Shown: in pieces, positions 8,647 through 16,502 of the stretch
Position numbering within the stretch: the first letter of the stretch is position 1
Layout of the letters: every line of letters starts with the position of its first letter
Assembly (NCBI GenBank): GCA_035623255.1
Contig: DASPTU010000053.1
Coordinates: 1 to 47,081 of the forward strand
Reading direction: 5' to 3'
DNA: 47,081 bases
Source of the DNA: JAFAGX01 sp035623255
Lineage (GTDB): Bacteria; Acidobacteriota; Terriglobia; Terriglobales; Acidobacteriaceae
The notes under the pieces: model-generated
The model's input: the letters and a program-made list of their open reading frames with translations, nothing else
Told to the model about the DNA's origin: nothing
Databases searched by the model: none
Position numbers and translations under genes: made by a program

Positions 8647-9753
8647 GTGTACCGAAGCGATGTTGTCGGAAGTCTGTTGCGGCCTACCTATTTAAAGGAA
8701 GCGCGTGAACGCCATGAGAAAGGGCAGATCAGCCATTCAGAGTTCAAGGCTCTCGAGGATCGCGCGGTCGACGAGGCGGTTGAAATGCAGAAGAACGTGG
8801 GGCTGGAAATGATCACGGATGGGGAAATGCGACGTTACGCCTTCTTTGGCCACTTGGTGGACGCGGTTGAGGGCTTTGATAAATTCGGGGGCTGGGCCAT
8901 TCCATTTCGCAATGAGAGGGGCGAGGAAGTGGTACAGCAGAGGCCGGTTGTCGTCTCCAAACTCCGGAAAAAACGCCCCCTGTGCGCGGAGGAGTACACC
9001 TATCTGCGGGCGCGCACGAGTCATCCCGCAAAAACTACGATGATCAGCGCACAGCAAGCCGCCGCCTATTACGACAACAAGAAGTCCTCTGCCGCGTATC
9101 CTAAAATTGAGGGTTATCTGGCCGACCTGGTAGACATTTTGCGGGATGAAGTAGAGGAATTAATCCGTCTCGGATGCACTTACATTCAGATTGACTCGCC
9201 ACAATATGCCGCTTTGCTCGACCCTCAGTTGCGTGAGGGATACCGCCAGCGCGGTAATGATCCCGACCGGCTGCTCGATCTTTCGACCGAGATGGATAAT
9301 GCGGTCATTGGCAATCATCCGGGCGTTATTTTCGGCCTGCACCTTTGCCGTGGAAATAATCAGAGCAGGTTCTACGCCTCAGGGGATTACGGCCCGATCA
9401 CGAAAGTATTTCAGAAAACACGGTTTCACCGATTTCTTCTTGAGTATGACGATGAGCGCTCGGGCGGCTTCGAGCCTTTGCGCCAGGTTCCCGAAGATCG
9501 GACGGTCGTCCTGGGACTCGTCAGCTCCAAAACGCAAAATCTGGAGAGCAAGGACGAACTGAAACAGCGCATTCAGCAAGCCTCACAATTTGTCCCTTTA
9601 GAACGGTTGGCGCTTAGTCCGCAATGTGGTTTTGCCTCGACCATCGAGGGGAACCTCGTGACCGCGGCCCATCAGGAAGCCAAACTACGATTGGTTGCCG
9701 AAACGGCCAGGGAAGTTTGGGGTGCACCTGCTATGACGCGCAAGCGCGCTTGA
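8647..9753 (+). CDS. MetE C-terminal-domain-like zinc methyltransferase, stand-alone
   Basis: A 368-residue TIM barrel of the cobalamin-independent methionine synthase C-terminal (UROD/MetE-like) family, without the MetE N-terminal half. It starts at GTG 8647 behind a strong AGGAGGA. Likely zinc ligands are His232 and Cys234 (HLCRG), Cys327 (SPQCGF) and an acidic residue such as Glu266. The N-terminal SDVVGSLLRP matches the family's homocysteine/thiol-binding start. Relatives transfer methyl groups to thiols or, as in epoxyalkane:CoM transferase, use a thiolate nucleophile on other electrophiles. Its position beside pcaHG and the dehydrogenases suggests a catabolic role such as demethylation of a methoxy- or methylthio-compound, rather than bulk methionine synthesis. 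That is inference. Confidence 0.85.
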   Translation: MYRSDVVGSLLRPTYLKEARERHEKGQISHSEFKALEDRAVDEAVEMQKNVGLEMITDGEMRRYAFFGHLVDAVEGFDKFGGWAIPFRNERGEEVVQQRPVVVSKLRKKRPLCAEEYTYLRARTSHPAKTTMISAQQAAAYYDNKKSSAAYPKIEGYLADLVDILRDEVEELIRLGCTYIQIDSPQYAALLDPQLREGYRQRGNDPDRLLDLSTEMDNAVIGNHPGVIFGLHLCRGNNQSRFYASGDYGPITKVFQKTRFHRFLLEYDDERSGGFEPLRQVPEDRTVVLGLVSSKTQNLESKDELKQRIQQASQFVPLERLALSPQCGFASTIEGNLVTAAHQEAKLRLVAETAREVWGAPAMTRKRA

Positions 9754-9764
9754 AACGCGGGCCT

Positions 9765-10118
9765 TCAAGAATTGCAAGGGACAACTGGGCGCTTGTTCTT
9801 TGGAATACCGTACCGCCTGCGGTGCTGCGCCCCCCAGGCCGACATGAGCTTGAGGATTGGCTTGAGGCTCTCTCCGTGTCTCGTAAGAGAATATTCCACC
9901 TTAGGCGGCACCACAGCATAGACTTTCCGGCGAATGACTTCGTCGCGCTCCAGATCGCGAAGGTGCTGGGTCAGCATTTTCTTGGTCATGCCGGGAATGA
10001 GTTTGCAAAGCTCTCCGAATCGTTTGGTTCCGCTTTCGAGATAAAACAGAATCAGCGGCTTCCATTTACCCCCAATTACATCCGTAGTCAACTTGACGGG
10101 ACAGTAATATTCTTCCAC
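9765..10118 (-). CDS. HxlR-family winged-helix regulator (YodB-like)
   Basis: A 117-residue HxlR/MarR-like DNA-binding protein. GTG 10118 is chosen because AAGGAG lies 6 bases upstream; a longer GTG start at 10136 is possible. With the shorter start the protein reads MEEYYCPV, placing the conserved N-terminal Cys at position 6, as in the quinone/diamide sensor YodB. Family hallmarks follow: IGGKWKPLILFYL, FGELCKLIPGMTKKMLTQHLRDLE and VPPKVEYSLT (the wing). It lies between the two halves of the catabolic cluster, convergent with the MetE-like gene and divergent from the reductase at 10361. It probably controls one or both flanking blocks in response to a reactive aromatic, quinone or aldehyde; the ligand is not known. 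Confidence 0.92.
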   Translation of the reverse strand: MEEYYCPVKLTTDVIGGKWKPLILFYLESGTKRFGELCKLIPGMTKKMLTQHLRDLERDEVIRRKVYAVVPPKVEYSLTRHGESLKPILKLMSAWGAQHRRRYGIPKNKRPVVPCNS

Positions 10119-10360
10119 GCCAGTCTCCTTCGGCACTCATAGGTTACAGAAAAGTGCCTACTAGCAATAAAGATACTTTAGCCTACAATCGGGCATCTGA
10201 GCCAGGGATTCCTCTGGCTGGCACTTGATTCCACCGCTAGAAGAGTGCCGCCATCCGCCGGGGCGAGCAATTGTGCGCCGCGAGTTTTGCGTGAGGGGGT
10301 GCCCCAGCGGAATGGTTCATCAAAACCACAGCCAACTTAGCTTCCGAGGAGGCGTCGCGC

Positions 10361-11470
10361 ATGAGCAAGAGACCGGTGGTCGTTTATGGAGCCAATGGCT
10401 TCTCCGGCAGGTTGATAGCCGAATTCCTCCGCGAATACAACACACCTTTCATAGCGGCGGGCAGAAGCGCTTCCAGAATCAAGAGCGTAATGGATCATGT
10501 CCCCGGCATCGAAACCGCGGATTTTGAGATCGTGGAGACTACCGGAGCGAGCGAAGATCTCAGGCGCCTGTTTGACGGAGCCAAGGTCGTTTGCAACACC
10601 GCGGGTCCGTTTATCTATAACGGACCGACAGTGATCGAATCAGCCTTGAAAGCCGGCTGCCATTACATCGATATCGGCGGGGAACAGACCTGGCTTCGCG
10701 AAGTCGCCGAGAAATGGGGGGAGAAATTCGCCGCACGCGGGTTGGTTGCTGCGCCAGCGACGGCTTTTATGTGCGCGGTTAGCGATGCTTCCGCCAGGCT
10801 CTGTTTGCAGTCGGGAGCCATTGATACCCTCGAAACGGTCACGATGTTCAAAGGCATTCCAACCTTTGGCTCCACGCAGACGATCTTTGCAGTTATCCAA
10901 ACCGATGCCTACTACCTGGAGCAGAATCAATACAAAGCTTGGCCGCGCGCGACTCGCTATGATGTGAGCATTCCCGGCTATCTGCAAAGTCAGCTGGCCC
11001 TGGCGTGGGGCGGCTTCCCCCAGCCGGTTTGGTTCAAGAATCATCCGCAAGTAGCGAATGTGCGCTCGATGGGCGGGTTGCTTGATCGGCAGATCATGGA
11101 AGGCGTGGCCGCAACCGAAAAAATGTTTGAAGAACAGATTCGGCCGCTGCCGAAAGCAGAACGGGAAAAAAAGCTGGCCGAGATGGCCAACGCGGTGCAA
11201 GCGGGAACGCCGCCTCGAGAAAACCCGCGCGAGCAACGTACGATTGACGTCGTGGTCGGGCGAGGTTCGACCGATTACGCGCAATGTGTCGTCTTCGGCA
11301 CCTGTTGTTATCGCCAGACCGGCTTGCTACAGGCGTTCGCGGCACATCGCCTGGTGCATGCAGCGCCCCGGAAGGTTGGTTTTGCTTCACCCGCAGAGGC
11401 ATTTGGACACCAGGAAATACTGCGAGTTCTTGAGGAACACGGTCTTGCCAAGGTCCGTCTGACGTCCTAA
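10361..11470 (+). CDS. Saccharopine-dehydrogenase-like NAD(P)-binding oxidoreductase
   Basis: A 369-residue protein with an N-terminal Rossmann fold (VVVYGANGFSGRLIAEFL, residues 6-23), then the conserved segments VVCNTAGPFIYNGP and HYIDIGGEQ of the saccharopine dehydrogenase/trans-acting enoyl reductase superfamily. GAGGAGG precedes the ATG at good spacing. The C-terminal half is less conserved and probably binds substrate. It is the first gene of the second catabolic block and is followed 17 bases later by an acyl-CoA ligase. That context fits reduction or oxidation of a ring-cleavage or CoA-activated intermediate rather than lysine metabolism. No specific reaction can be assigned. Confidence 0.82.
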   Translation: MSKRPVVVYGANGFSGRLIAEFLREYNTPFIAAGRSASRIKSVMDHVPGIETADFEIVETTGASEDLRRLFDGAKVVCNTAGPFIYNGPTVIESALKAGCHYIDIGGEQTWLREVAEKWGEKFAARGLVAAPATAFMCAVSDASARLCLQSGAIDTLETVTMFKGIPTFGSTQTIFAVIQTDAYYLEQNQYKAWPRATRYDVSIPGYLQSQLALAWGGFPQPVWFKNHPQVANVRSMGGLLDRQIMEGVAATEKMFEEQIRPLPKAEREKKLAEMANAVQAGTPPRENPREQRTIDVVVGRGSTDYAQCVVFGTCCYRQTGLLQAFAAHRLVHAAPRKVGFASPAEAFGHQEILRVLEEHGLAKVRLTS

Positions 11471-11487
11471 TCTGCAAAGATTTAGTT

Positions 11488-13056
11488 ATGCGCGCTATCG
11501 ACTATTTCGACAAAGGTGCCGAAGCCAACCTCGATCGCACAGCCGTTATTGCTGCTGACGGCTCCTGGTCCTATCGCGAGATGCGGGCTGCAACCGAGAA
11601 TATCGCTCGCGCTCTGTGGGCGAGTGGATTGCGAGACCAGGAGCCTGCCGGAATCTACTCGCACAACGACGCCCGAGTCCTGTTTTGCATGCTGGGCATT
11701 ATGCGTGCGGGAGCCGTGTGGGTGCCGATCAATTATCGTAATGCGATTGATGCCAACGTCGAATACATGAACTACGTGGAAATGGCGTGGCTTTTTTATC
11801 ACAGCCAGTTTCGCGAGAGCGTCACCGAAATCAAACAACGTGTTCCTTCCTTACGAGGCGTAATCTGCCTCGACTGCGAAGACAGCGAACATCCATCCTT
11901 GCAATCCTTCATGGAACGCGGTGTAAGCGCGGAAGTCCCGGATTGGGGCGATGCCTACGGGAATCCTCAGCGTCTCGCCGGGTTGGTCCCCACTGGAGGA
12001 ACCACCGGTCCAGCAAAGGGCGTTCGGGTGACCAACCTTGCCTTAGGCACGATGACGGAAATGGCCACACACTATTGGCGTGGCGATGTGGAACATCCAG
12101 TCTGCCTGAACACCGCTCCGCTGTCCCATGCGGCGGGCGTCCTGGCGTTCGTAATGTGCTCAGTGGGAGCAACGCACGTGATCATGCCTAGGTTTGATGC
12201 GCTGGAAGTGCTGCGCAACATTGAGCGCCATCGAGTCACGCATCTCTATCTTCCGCCAACCGCGCTTTACAACCTGCTCGCCCATCCCCAGGTTCGCGAC
12301 TTTGATTACTCGAGCCTGCGCGGTTTTCTTTTGGCCGGATCGCCAGTGGCGCCGGACAAATTAAAGGACGCGGTGGAAGTCTTCGGCCCATGCATGTGCC
12401 AGTCCTATGGTCAGACGGAAGCGCCGATGATTCTGACTTTTCTTGACTGCAAGACCGTCGCCGATGCAGCCGCAGGAGTTCATCCGGAACGGCTTGCCAG
12501 TTGCGGCAAACCTACTTTAGCGGTGCGCCTCGCGATCATGGATGACGCCGGGAAGATTCTTCCCGCCGGGGAACGCGGAGAAATCGTCGCCCGCGGCTCA
12601 CTTATCTGCGGCGGCTATTACAAGATGCCTGAGGCCACGGCGGAAATCCGCGTCCACGGCTGGCACCACACTGGGGATGTCGGTTATTTGGACGAGGAAG
12701 GCTACGTCTACATCGTCGACCGAAAGAAGGACATGATCATCTCCGGAGGTTTTAATGTCTACTGTGCGGAGGTGGAAGCGGCAGTCATGGCATTGCCTGA
12801 AGTTCACGAGTGCGCCGTCGTCGGCGTTCCTCATGACAACTGGGGGGAGGCGGTCAAGGCATTCGTGGTGCTTCGTCCCGGCGTATCGTTAAGCGAGGCA
12901 GCCGTTATTTCCCATTGCAAACAAAAAGTGGGAGGAGTAAAAGCTCCAAAATTCGTTGAATTCTGCGCCGAGATTTCCAAGACCCCTGCCGGCAAGATAG
13001 ACAGAAAGAAGATTCGCGCGCCGTACTGGGAACACGCTGAGCGGCAAGTGCATTAG
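11488..13056 (+). CDS. AMP-forming acyl-CoA synthetase
   Basis: A 522-residue ANL-superfamily adenylate-forming ligase. Motifs are complete: the phosphate-binding loop PTGGTTGPAKG (residues 168-178), the aromatic-acid/ATP motif QSYGQTEAP, the hinge YIVDRKKDMIISGG, and the catalytic lysine (about Lys503) in TPAGKIDRKK. It activates a carboxylic acid as acyl-AMP and then acyl-CoA. Length and motif spacing resemble fatty-acyl and aryl-CoA ligases; the substrate pocket cannot be typed by eye. It follows the saccharopine-dehydrogenase-like gene by 17 bases and is probably co-transcribed. Its acid substrate may come from the aldehyde dehydrogenase or the ring-cleavage branch. Confidence 0.93.
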   Translation: MRAIDYFDKGAEANLDRTAVIAADGSWSYREMRAATENIARALWASGLRDQEPAGIYSHNDARVLFCMLGIMRAGAVWVPINYRNAIDANVEYMNYVEMAWLFYHSQFRESVTEIKQRVPSLRGVICLDCEDSEHPSLQSFMERGVSAEVPDWGDAYGNPQRLAGLVPTGGTTGPAKGVRVTNLALGTMTEMATHYWRGDVEHPVCLNTAPLSHAAGVLAFVMCSVGATHVIMPRFDALEVLRNIERHRVTHLYLPPTALYNLLAHPQVRDFDYSSLRGFLLAGSPVAPDKLKDAVEVFGPCMCQSYGQTEAPMILTFLDCKTVADAAAGVHPERLASCGKPTLAVRLAIMDDAGKILPAGERGEIVARGSLICGGYYKMPEATAEIRVHGWHHTGDVGYLDEEGYVYIVDRKKDMIISGGFNVYCAEVEAAVMALPEVHECAVVGVPHDNWGEAVKAFVVLRPGVSLSEAAVISHCKQKVGGVKAPKFVEFCAEISKTPAGKIDRKKIRAPYWEHAERQVH

Positions 13057-13117
13057 GAGCGAGTTTGTACCCTGCAGATGTGCCGAGGTCTGCACGCTAT
13101 TGTGCCTCGGAAGACTT

Positions 13118-13223
13118 GTTGTCATCCCGAGCGAAGCGAGGGACCCGTCGTTGGCTGCGGCTGGAAAACTGCGGATTTCTCGCACGTCCTCGCCGCAGGC
13201 TACGGACGGCTCGGAATGGCAAG
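13118..13223. repeat. Dispersed palindromic (REP/MITE-like) repeat
   Basis: An imperfect inverted repeat with arms TGTCATCCCGAGC (from about 13119) and GCTCGGAATGGCA (to about 13221) brackets about 80 bases. The left arm continues as GAAGCGAGGGACC, a sequence I associate with short dispersed elements in Acidobacteriota genomes. It sits in the 232-base gap between the acyl-CoA ligase and the lipoyl gene. It could fold as a long hairpin in the transcript and attenuate or stabilise the message. Only one copy lies in the window, so its dispersed nature is inferred. Confidence 0.55.
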
Positions 13224-13288
13224 TGTGACAGGAACGAGGAAGTGAACGGGCGCTGGAGTCTGCCAGATTCAGGAAGCGAGGATGCACT

Positions 13289-13555
13289 TTGACGACCGTG
13301 ATTGTTCCCAAATCCGGCGGGGTCACCAGTACCAAGGCCATTGTGGTGCGGTGGCTGAAGCGCGAAGGTGATCGAGTCAAGGTTGGCGAACCACTGGTCG
13401 AGCTGGAGACCGAGAAAGTGAGCTACGAACTGGAATCGCCTTTTAGCGGAGTACTCAAAAGATGTCTTGCGCAAGAAACCGCCGAAGTCCCGGTTGGCGA
13501 CGCACTCTGCGAGATTGAAGAGTCGGCTGCAAAAGTTGCGAAGAGGAAAAAGTAG
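13289..13555 (+). CDS. Stand-alone lipoyl (biotinyl/lipoyl attachment) domain protein
   Basis: An 88-residue protein that is essentially one lipoyl domain. The modified lysine is Lys43 in the exposed turn ELETEKVSYELES; the surrounding GDRVKVGEPL and the following SGVLKRCLAQE strand are typical of the E2 lipoyl domain or glycine-cleavage H-like fold. It starts at TTG 13289 because no in-frame ATG is available. There is no peripheral subunit-binding or acyltransferase domain. It lies 10 bases before the E1 alpha start and would be the swinging-arm partner of the E1 pair. No complete E2 or E3 gene is present in the window. Confidence 0.88.
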   Translation: MTTVIVPKSGGVTSTKAIVVRWLKREGDRVKVGEPLVELETEKVSYELESPFSGVLKRCLAQETAEVPVGDALCEIEESAAKVAKRKK

Positions 13556-13565
13556 GAGGCCGGAA

Positions 13566-14624
13566 ATGCCCCGAAAAGCGACGAGAAAGTCCGCCACGCC
13601 AAAAGCAAAGATCGAGAGCAACCAGCTGCGATGGATGTATACCCAGATGGTTCGCATCCGCGAGTTTGAAGAGGCTGTGAAGCGCACTTTCATCGAGCAT
13701 CCCGGCGTCATCCGCGGACATTCTCATTTGGGCGATGGCGCGGAAGCGAGCATTGTCGGGGCCCTGTCGACGCGTCGCGATAAGGATTTTGTGATGCCCA
13801 GTTATCGCTGCCACGGGTACCCGATCGTTCTCGGAACCCCGCTGCGAAAGATGATGGCAGAAGTTTTCGGCCGCAAGGACGGCTTGTGCCATGGTTTTGG
13901 GGGCTCCATGCACCTTGCCGACCCGTCCCGGTATTTTCCCGGCACGTCCGGAATCATAGGGCAGAGCATTGCTCATGCAACCGGCGCCGCTCTCACCGCA
14001 CAGGTAAAAAACAGCGGCCAGATCGTCTACTGCTTCTTTGGTGACGGCGCTTCGAAACAAGGCGCGTTTTTCGAGTCAGTCAACATGGCCGCGGTTTGGA
14101 AGCTCCCCATCGTCTATGTTCTCGAAAACAATCAATATCAGGCGTACACGCACTTCAGCCTGGAAGATGCCAATGCCGTCGCAGGCGATCCGCTTTCGAA
14201 GAAAGCGGAAGCCTTCAGCATCCCCGGCACAAGCGTCGACGGCACGGATCCGGTCGCGGTCCACAAAGTTGTAGCAAAAGCCGCCGATCGTGCCCGCGCT
14301 GGCAAAGGGCCGAGCCTGGTGGAAACAAGGTTCTACCGGCTCAGCGCTCACGGAAATGTAATCACCGTTCCTCCGCTGCCGACGCAGTTTCCCGAACACG
14401 AAGCTGTCGCCGTTTATGGCAACCGGAAGGAATTCGAGCACTGGAAAGCCAAGGATCCGGTCGCACGTTTTCGCGCACGCCTGTTGAGAGACGGCATGCT
14501 CACCCAAGCTTCAGCTAAGCGCATTGAGTTCACCGCACGCGCTGAGGTGGAGGATGCCGTGCAATTCGCTCTGGCAAGCCCCCTGCCTGCGCCCGAAGAG
14601 GCGCTGAATTACGTTTACGCATAG
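13566..14624 (+). CDS. 2-oxoacid dehydrogenase E1 component, alpha subunit (TPP-dependent)
   Basis: A 352-residue thiamine-diphosphate enzyme subunit of the pyruvate/acetoin/branched-chain E1 alpha type. ATG 13566 directly follows TAGGAGG, so longer in-frame starts from 13467 inside the lipoyl gene are rejected. The TPP-binding motif runs from GDGAS (residues 159-163) to LENNQYQAY (186-194). Also present are the substrate-loop motif GHSHLGDGAEA and YRCHGYPI, GFGGSMH. A basic, Ala/Lys-rich N-terminus of about 17 residues precedes the fold. It forms a heterotetramer with the next gene, decarboxylates a 2-oxoacid or cleaves an acyloin, and passes the acyl group to a lipoyl domain. Substrate unknown. 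Confidence 0.93.
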   Translation: MPRKATRKSATPKAKIESNQLRWMYTQMVRIREFEEAVKRTFIEHPGVIRGHSHLGDGAEASIVGALSTRRDKDFVMPSYRCHGYPIVLGTPLRKMMAEVFGRKDGLCHGFGGSMHLADPSRYFPGTSGIIGQSIAHATGAALTAQVKNSGQIVYCFFGDGASKQGAFFESVNMAAVWKLPIVYVLENNQYQAYTHFSLEDANAVAGDPLSKKAEAFSIPGTSVDGTDPVAVHKVVAKAADRARAGKGPSLVETRFYRLSAHGNVITVPPLPTQFPEHEAVAVYGNRKEFEHWKAKDPVARFRARLLRDGMLTQASAKRIEFTARAEVEDAVQFALASPLPAPEEALNYVYA

Positions 14625-14633
14625 GAGGAGAAC

Positions 14634-15611
14634 ATGGCCCGAGAAATGATGTATGGCGATGCGATCGCCGCAGCCATTATCGAAGAGATGCAGCGCGACC
14701 CGAACGTGGTGTTCTATGGCCAGAATATGGCGATGACCGAGCGCGATCCCATGCTCAAGAAGTTCGGCAAACATCGCGTGCGCATCGCACCCATATCGGA
14801 AACTGCTGAGATCGGCATTGGTATTGGCGCCGCCATGACCGGGTTGCGTCCCATCGTCGAACTGTGGATGAGCGAATTCATGCTGGTCGCCTTCGACCAG
14901 GTGATCAACGAAGCCCCACGGCTGCGTTACATGTCAGGCGGGCAAGTCAAAGTGCCGCTGGTGCTGAAAGCCGGCTACGGTTTCTGCGCGGGATGGGCCG
15001 GCCAGCATTCCAACTGTATTTATCACACCATGATGGGCATCCCCGGCCTGAAACTTGTGGTGCCCTCGACCCCAGCCGATGCCAAGGGTTTGATGGCGGC
15101 AGCGATTCGCGATGATAACCCGGTCGTCTATTTGCACCCTTATATGCTCACGCTGGATAAAGGCGAAGTGCCGGATGGCGAATACGTTGTGCCGCTCGGG
15201 GTGGCTGACATCAAACGCGCCGGGACCGACGTCACAATCGTGGCCGTGGGTTGGATGGTAAAGAAAGCGATGGCAGCGGCTGAGCAATTGGCGACCGAAG
15301 GTATCAGTGCGGAGGTAGTCGATCCAAGGACGCTCGCTCCGCTCGACGTCGCAACCATCGTCAATTCTGTCAAGAAGACCGGCCGCGTCGTGCTGGTCGA
15401 TCAGGCGCCGCGTCACTCCTCCGCTGCCGCTGTGATCGCCGGAGAGATCGGGGAACATGCGGTCGGATCTTTGCAAGCGCTGCGCATGGTTACGGCCCTC
15501 GACGCGCCCATTCCTTACAGCGAGCCGCTGGAGAACTATGTTGTTCCCAATCAAGACAGGATTGTTGAGGCCGTCAAATCGGTCATGACGCAGGAAGCCG
15601 CTGTCGCCTAA
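14634..15611 (+). CDS. 2-oxoacid dehydrogenase E1 component, beta subunit
   Basis: A 325-residue transketolase-type beta subunit, 9 bases after E1 alpha with AGGAGG before its ATG. It has the N-terminal MYGDAIAAAIIEEM, the TPP-activating acidic segment ISETAEIGIGIGAAMTG, the conserved FDQVINEAP helix and the C-terminal domain beginning near GTDVTIVAVGWMV. Length and motifs match acetoin or pyruvate dehydrogenase E1 beta (AcoB/PdhB). The lipoyl-E1 alpha-E1 beta arrangement is clearly one operon. It continues after 9 bases into the TIM-barrel gene at 15621. Confidence 0.93.
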   Translation: MAREMMYGDAIAAAIIEEMQRDPNVVFYGQNMAMTERDPMLKKFGKHRVRIAPISETAEIGIGIGAAMTGLRPIVELWMSEFMLVAFDQVINEAPRLRYMSGGQVKVPLVLKAGYGFCAGWAGQHSNCIYHTMMGIPGLKLVVPSTPADAKGLMAAAIRDDNPVVYLHPYMLTLDKGEVPDGEYVVPLGVADIKRAGTDVTIVAVGWMVKKAMAAAEQLATEGISAEVVDPRTLAPLDVATIVNSVKKTGRVVLVDQAPRHSSAAAVIAGEIGEHAVGSLQALRMVTALDAPIPYSEPLENYVVPNQDRIVEAVKSVMTQEAAVA

Positions 15612-15620
15612 GAACTTGCC

Positions 15621-16502
15621 ATGAAGAGCGATATGGATCTGCTCGCTTCTTACTGGACCATTTCCTGTGGGATCCCGCACACCGACAAAGAGTACAGTCC
15701 TTTCGATTTCCGGGACCGCGTAGAATCGTCTGCCAGAGCTGGTTTCACGGGATTCGGAATCTGGCACGCCGACCTTGAGCACGTGCTCCTTAAGCGCACG
15801 CTCAGGGAGATGAAGCAGATTCTCGACGATAACGGAATCAAGCACGTCGAGCTTGAATTTCTTACCGACTGGTTTCTCGATGGTGAGCGGAAGCAGCGCT
15901 CAGACATTTGCAGGAAGCTGCTGCTCAATGCCTCCGAAGTCCTGCAGCCTCATCACATCAAGGTCGGTGATTTCTATCAGCTAACAACGCCTATGCCGCG
16001 CCTGATCGAAGCTTTCGGCACATTGTGCGCTGAGGCAGCAGAACGCGGAACCAAAGTCGGGTTTGAACTCATGCCTTTCTCCATGATCCAAACTTTGGAG
16101 GATTCACTTAATCTTGTGCAAGGCACCGGCGCCAGTAACGCCGGCATTTCGCTGGATGCCTGGCATATCGTGAAGCTCAAGATCCCCTATGATGATATCC
16201 GCCGGATTCCCGCCCAATACATCACCAGCGTCGAACTTAACGATGGCACATTTGATTGCCCCTGGAGTCTGCACGAGGACACGGTAAACCACCGCCGCTT
16301 ATGTGGCAAAGGAGAATTCGACATCAAAGGGTTCATCGCGGCCATTCAAGATGCCGGGTACCGCGGACCTTGGGGAATCGAAGTACTGTCGGAAGAGCTG
16401 CGAAAATGGCCGCTCGAACGCCTGACGACTCAGGCTTTCAAGACGACAATCGCACAATTTGGCGGCGCTCCACAGAGTCGCCCAAGTACTGCCTTGCCTT
16501 GA
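15621..16502 (+). CDS. Sugar-phosphate isomerase/epimerase-like TIM barrel (AP_endonuc_2)
   Basis: A 293-residue TIM barrel of the xylose isomerase-like/AP endonuclease 2 superfamily. Metal-binding positions are visible: Glu in GFELMPF, the D-x-x-H motif in LDAWHIVK, the VELND strand, and a C-terminal Glu in GIEVLSEELR. The family includes IolE/IolI inositol enzymes, hydroxypyruvate and tagatose epimerases, and 3-dehydroshikimate dehydratases (AsbF/QuiC type), which make protocatechuate. With pcaHG in the same island the last activity is attractive but unproven. It is the last gene of the second catabolic block and is followed by a gene-poor stretch. Confidence 0.8.
   Translation: MKSDMDLLASYWTISCGIPHTDKEYSPFDFRDRVESSARAGFTGFGIWHADLEHVLLKRTLREMKQILDDNGIKHVELEFLTDWFLDGERKQRSDICRKLLLNASEVLQPHHIKVGDFYQLTTPMPRLIEAFGTLCAEAAERGTKVGFELMPFSMIQTLEDSLNLVQGTGASNAGISLDAWHIVKLKIPYDDIRRIPAQYITSVELNDGTFDCPWSLHEDTVNHRRLCGKGEFDIKGFIAAIQDAGYRGPWGIEVLSEELRKWPLERLTTQAFKTTIAQFGGAPQSRPSTALP

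Noticed and set aside
9741..9752. 12-base palindrome CAAGCGCGCTTG at the 3' end of the MetE-like gene
   Set aside because: It lies over the last codons and stop, has no T-run and is likely fortuitous from Arg/Ala codons.
14934..15845. 303-codon minus-strand frame across E1 beta and the TIM-barrel gene
   Set aside because: It overlaps two clear genes, has no ribosome-binding site and shows His/Arg-rich non-protein-like composition.
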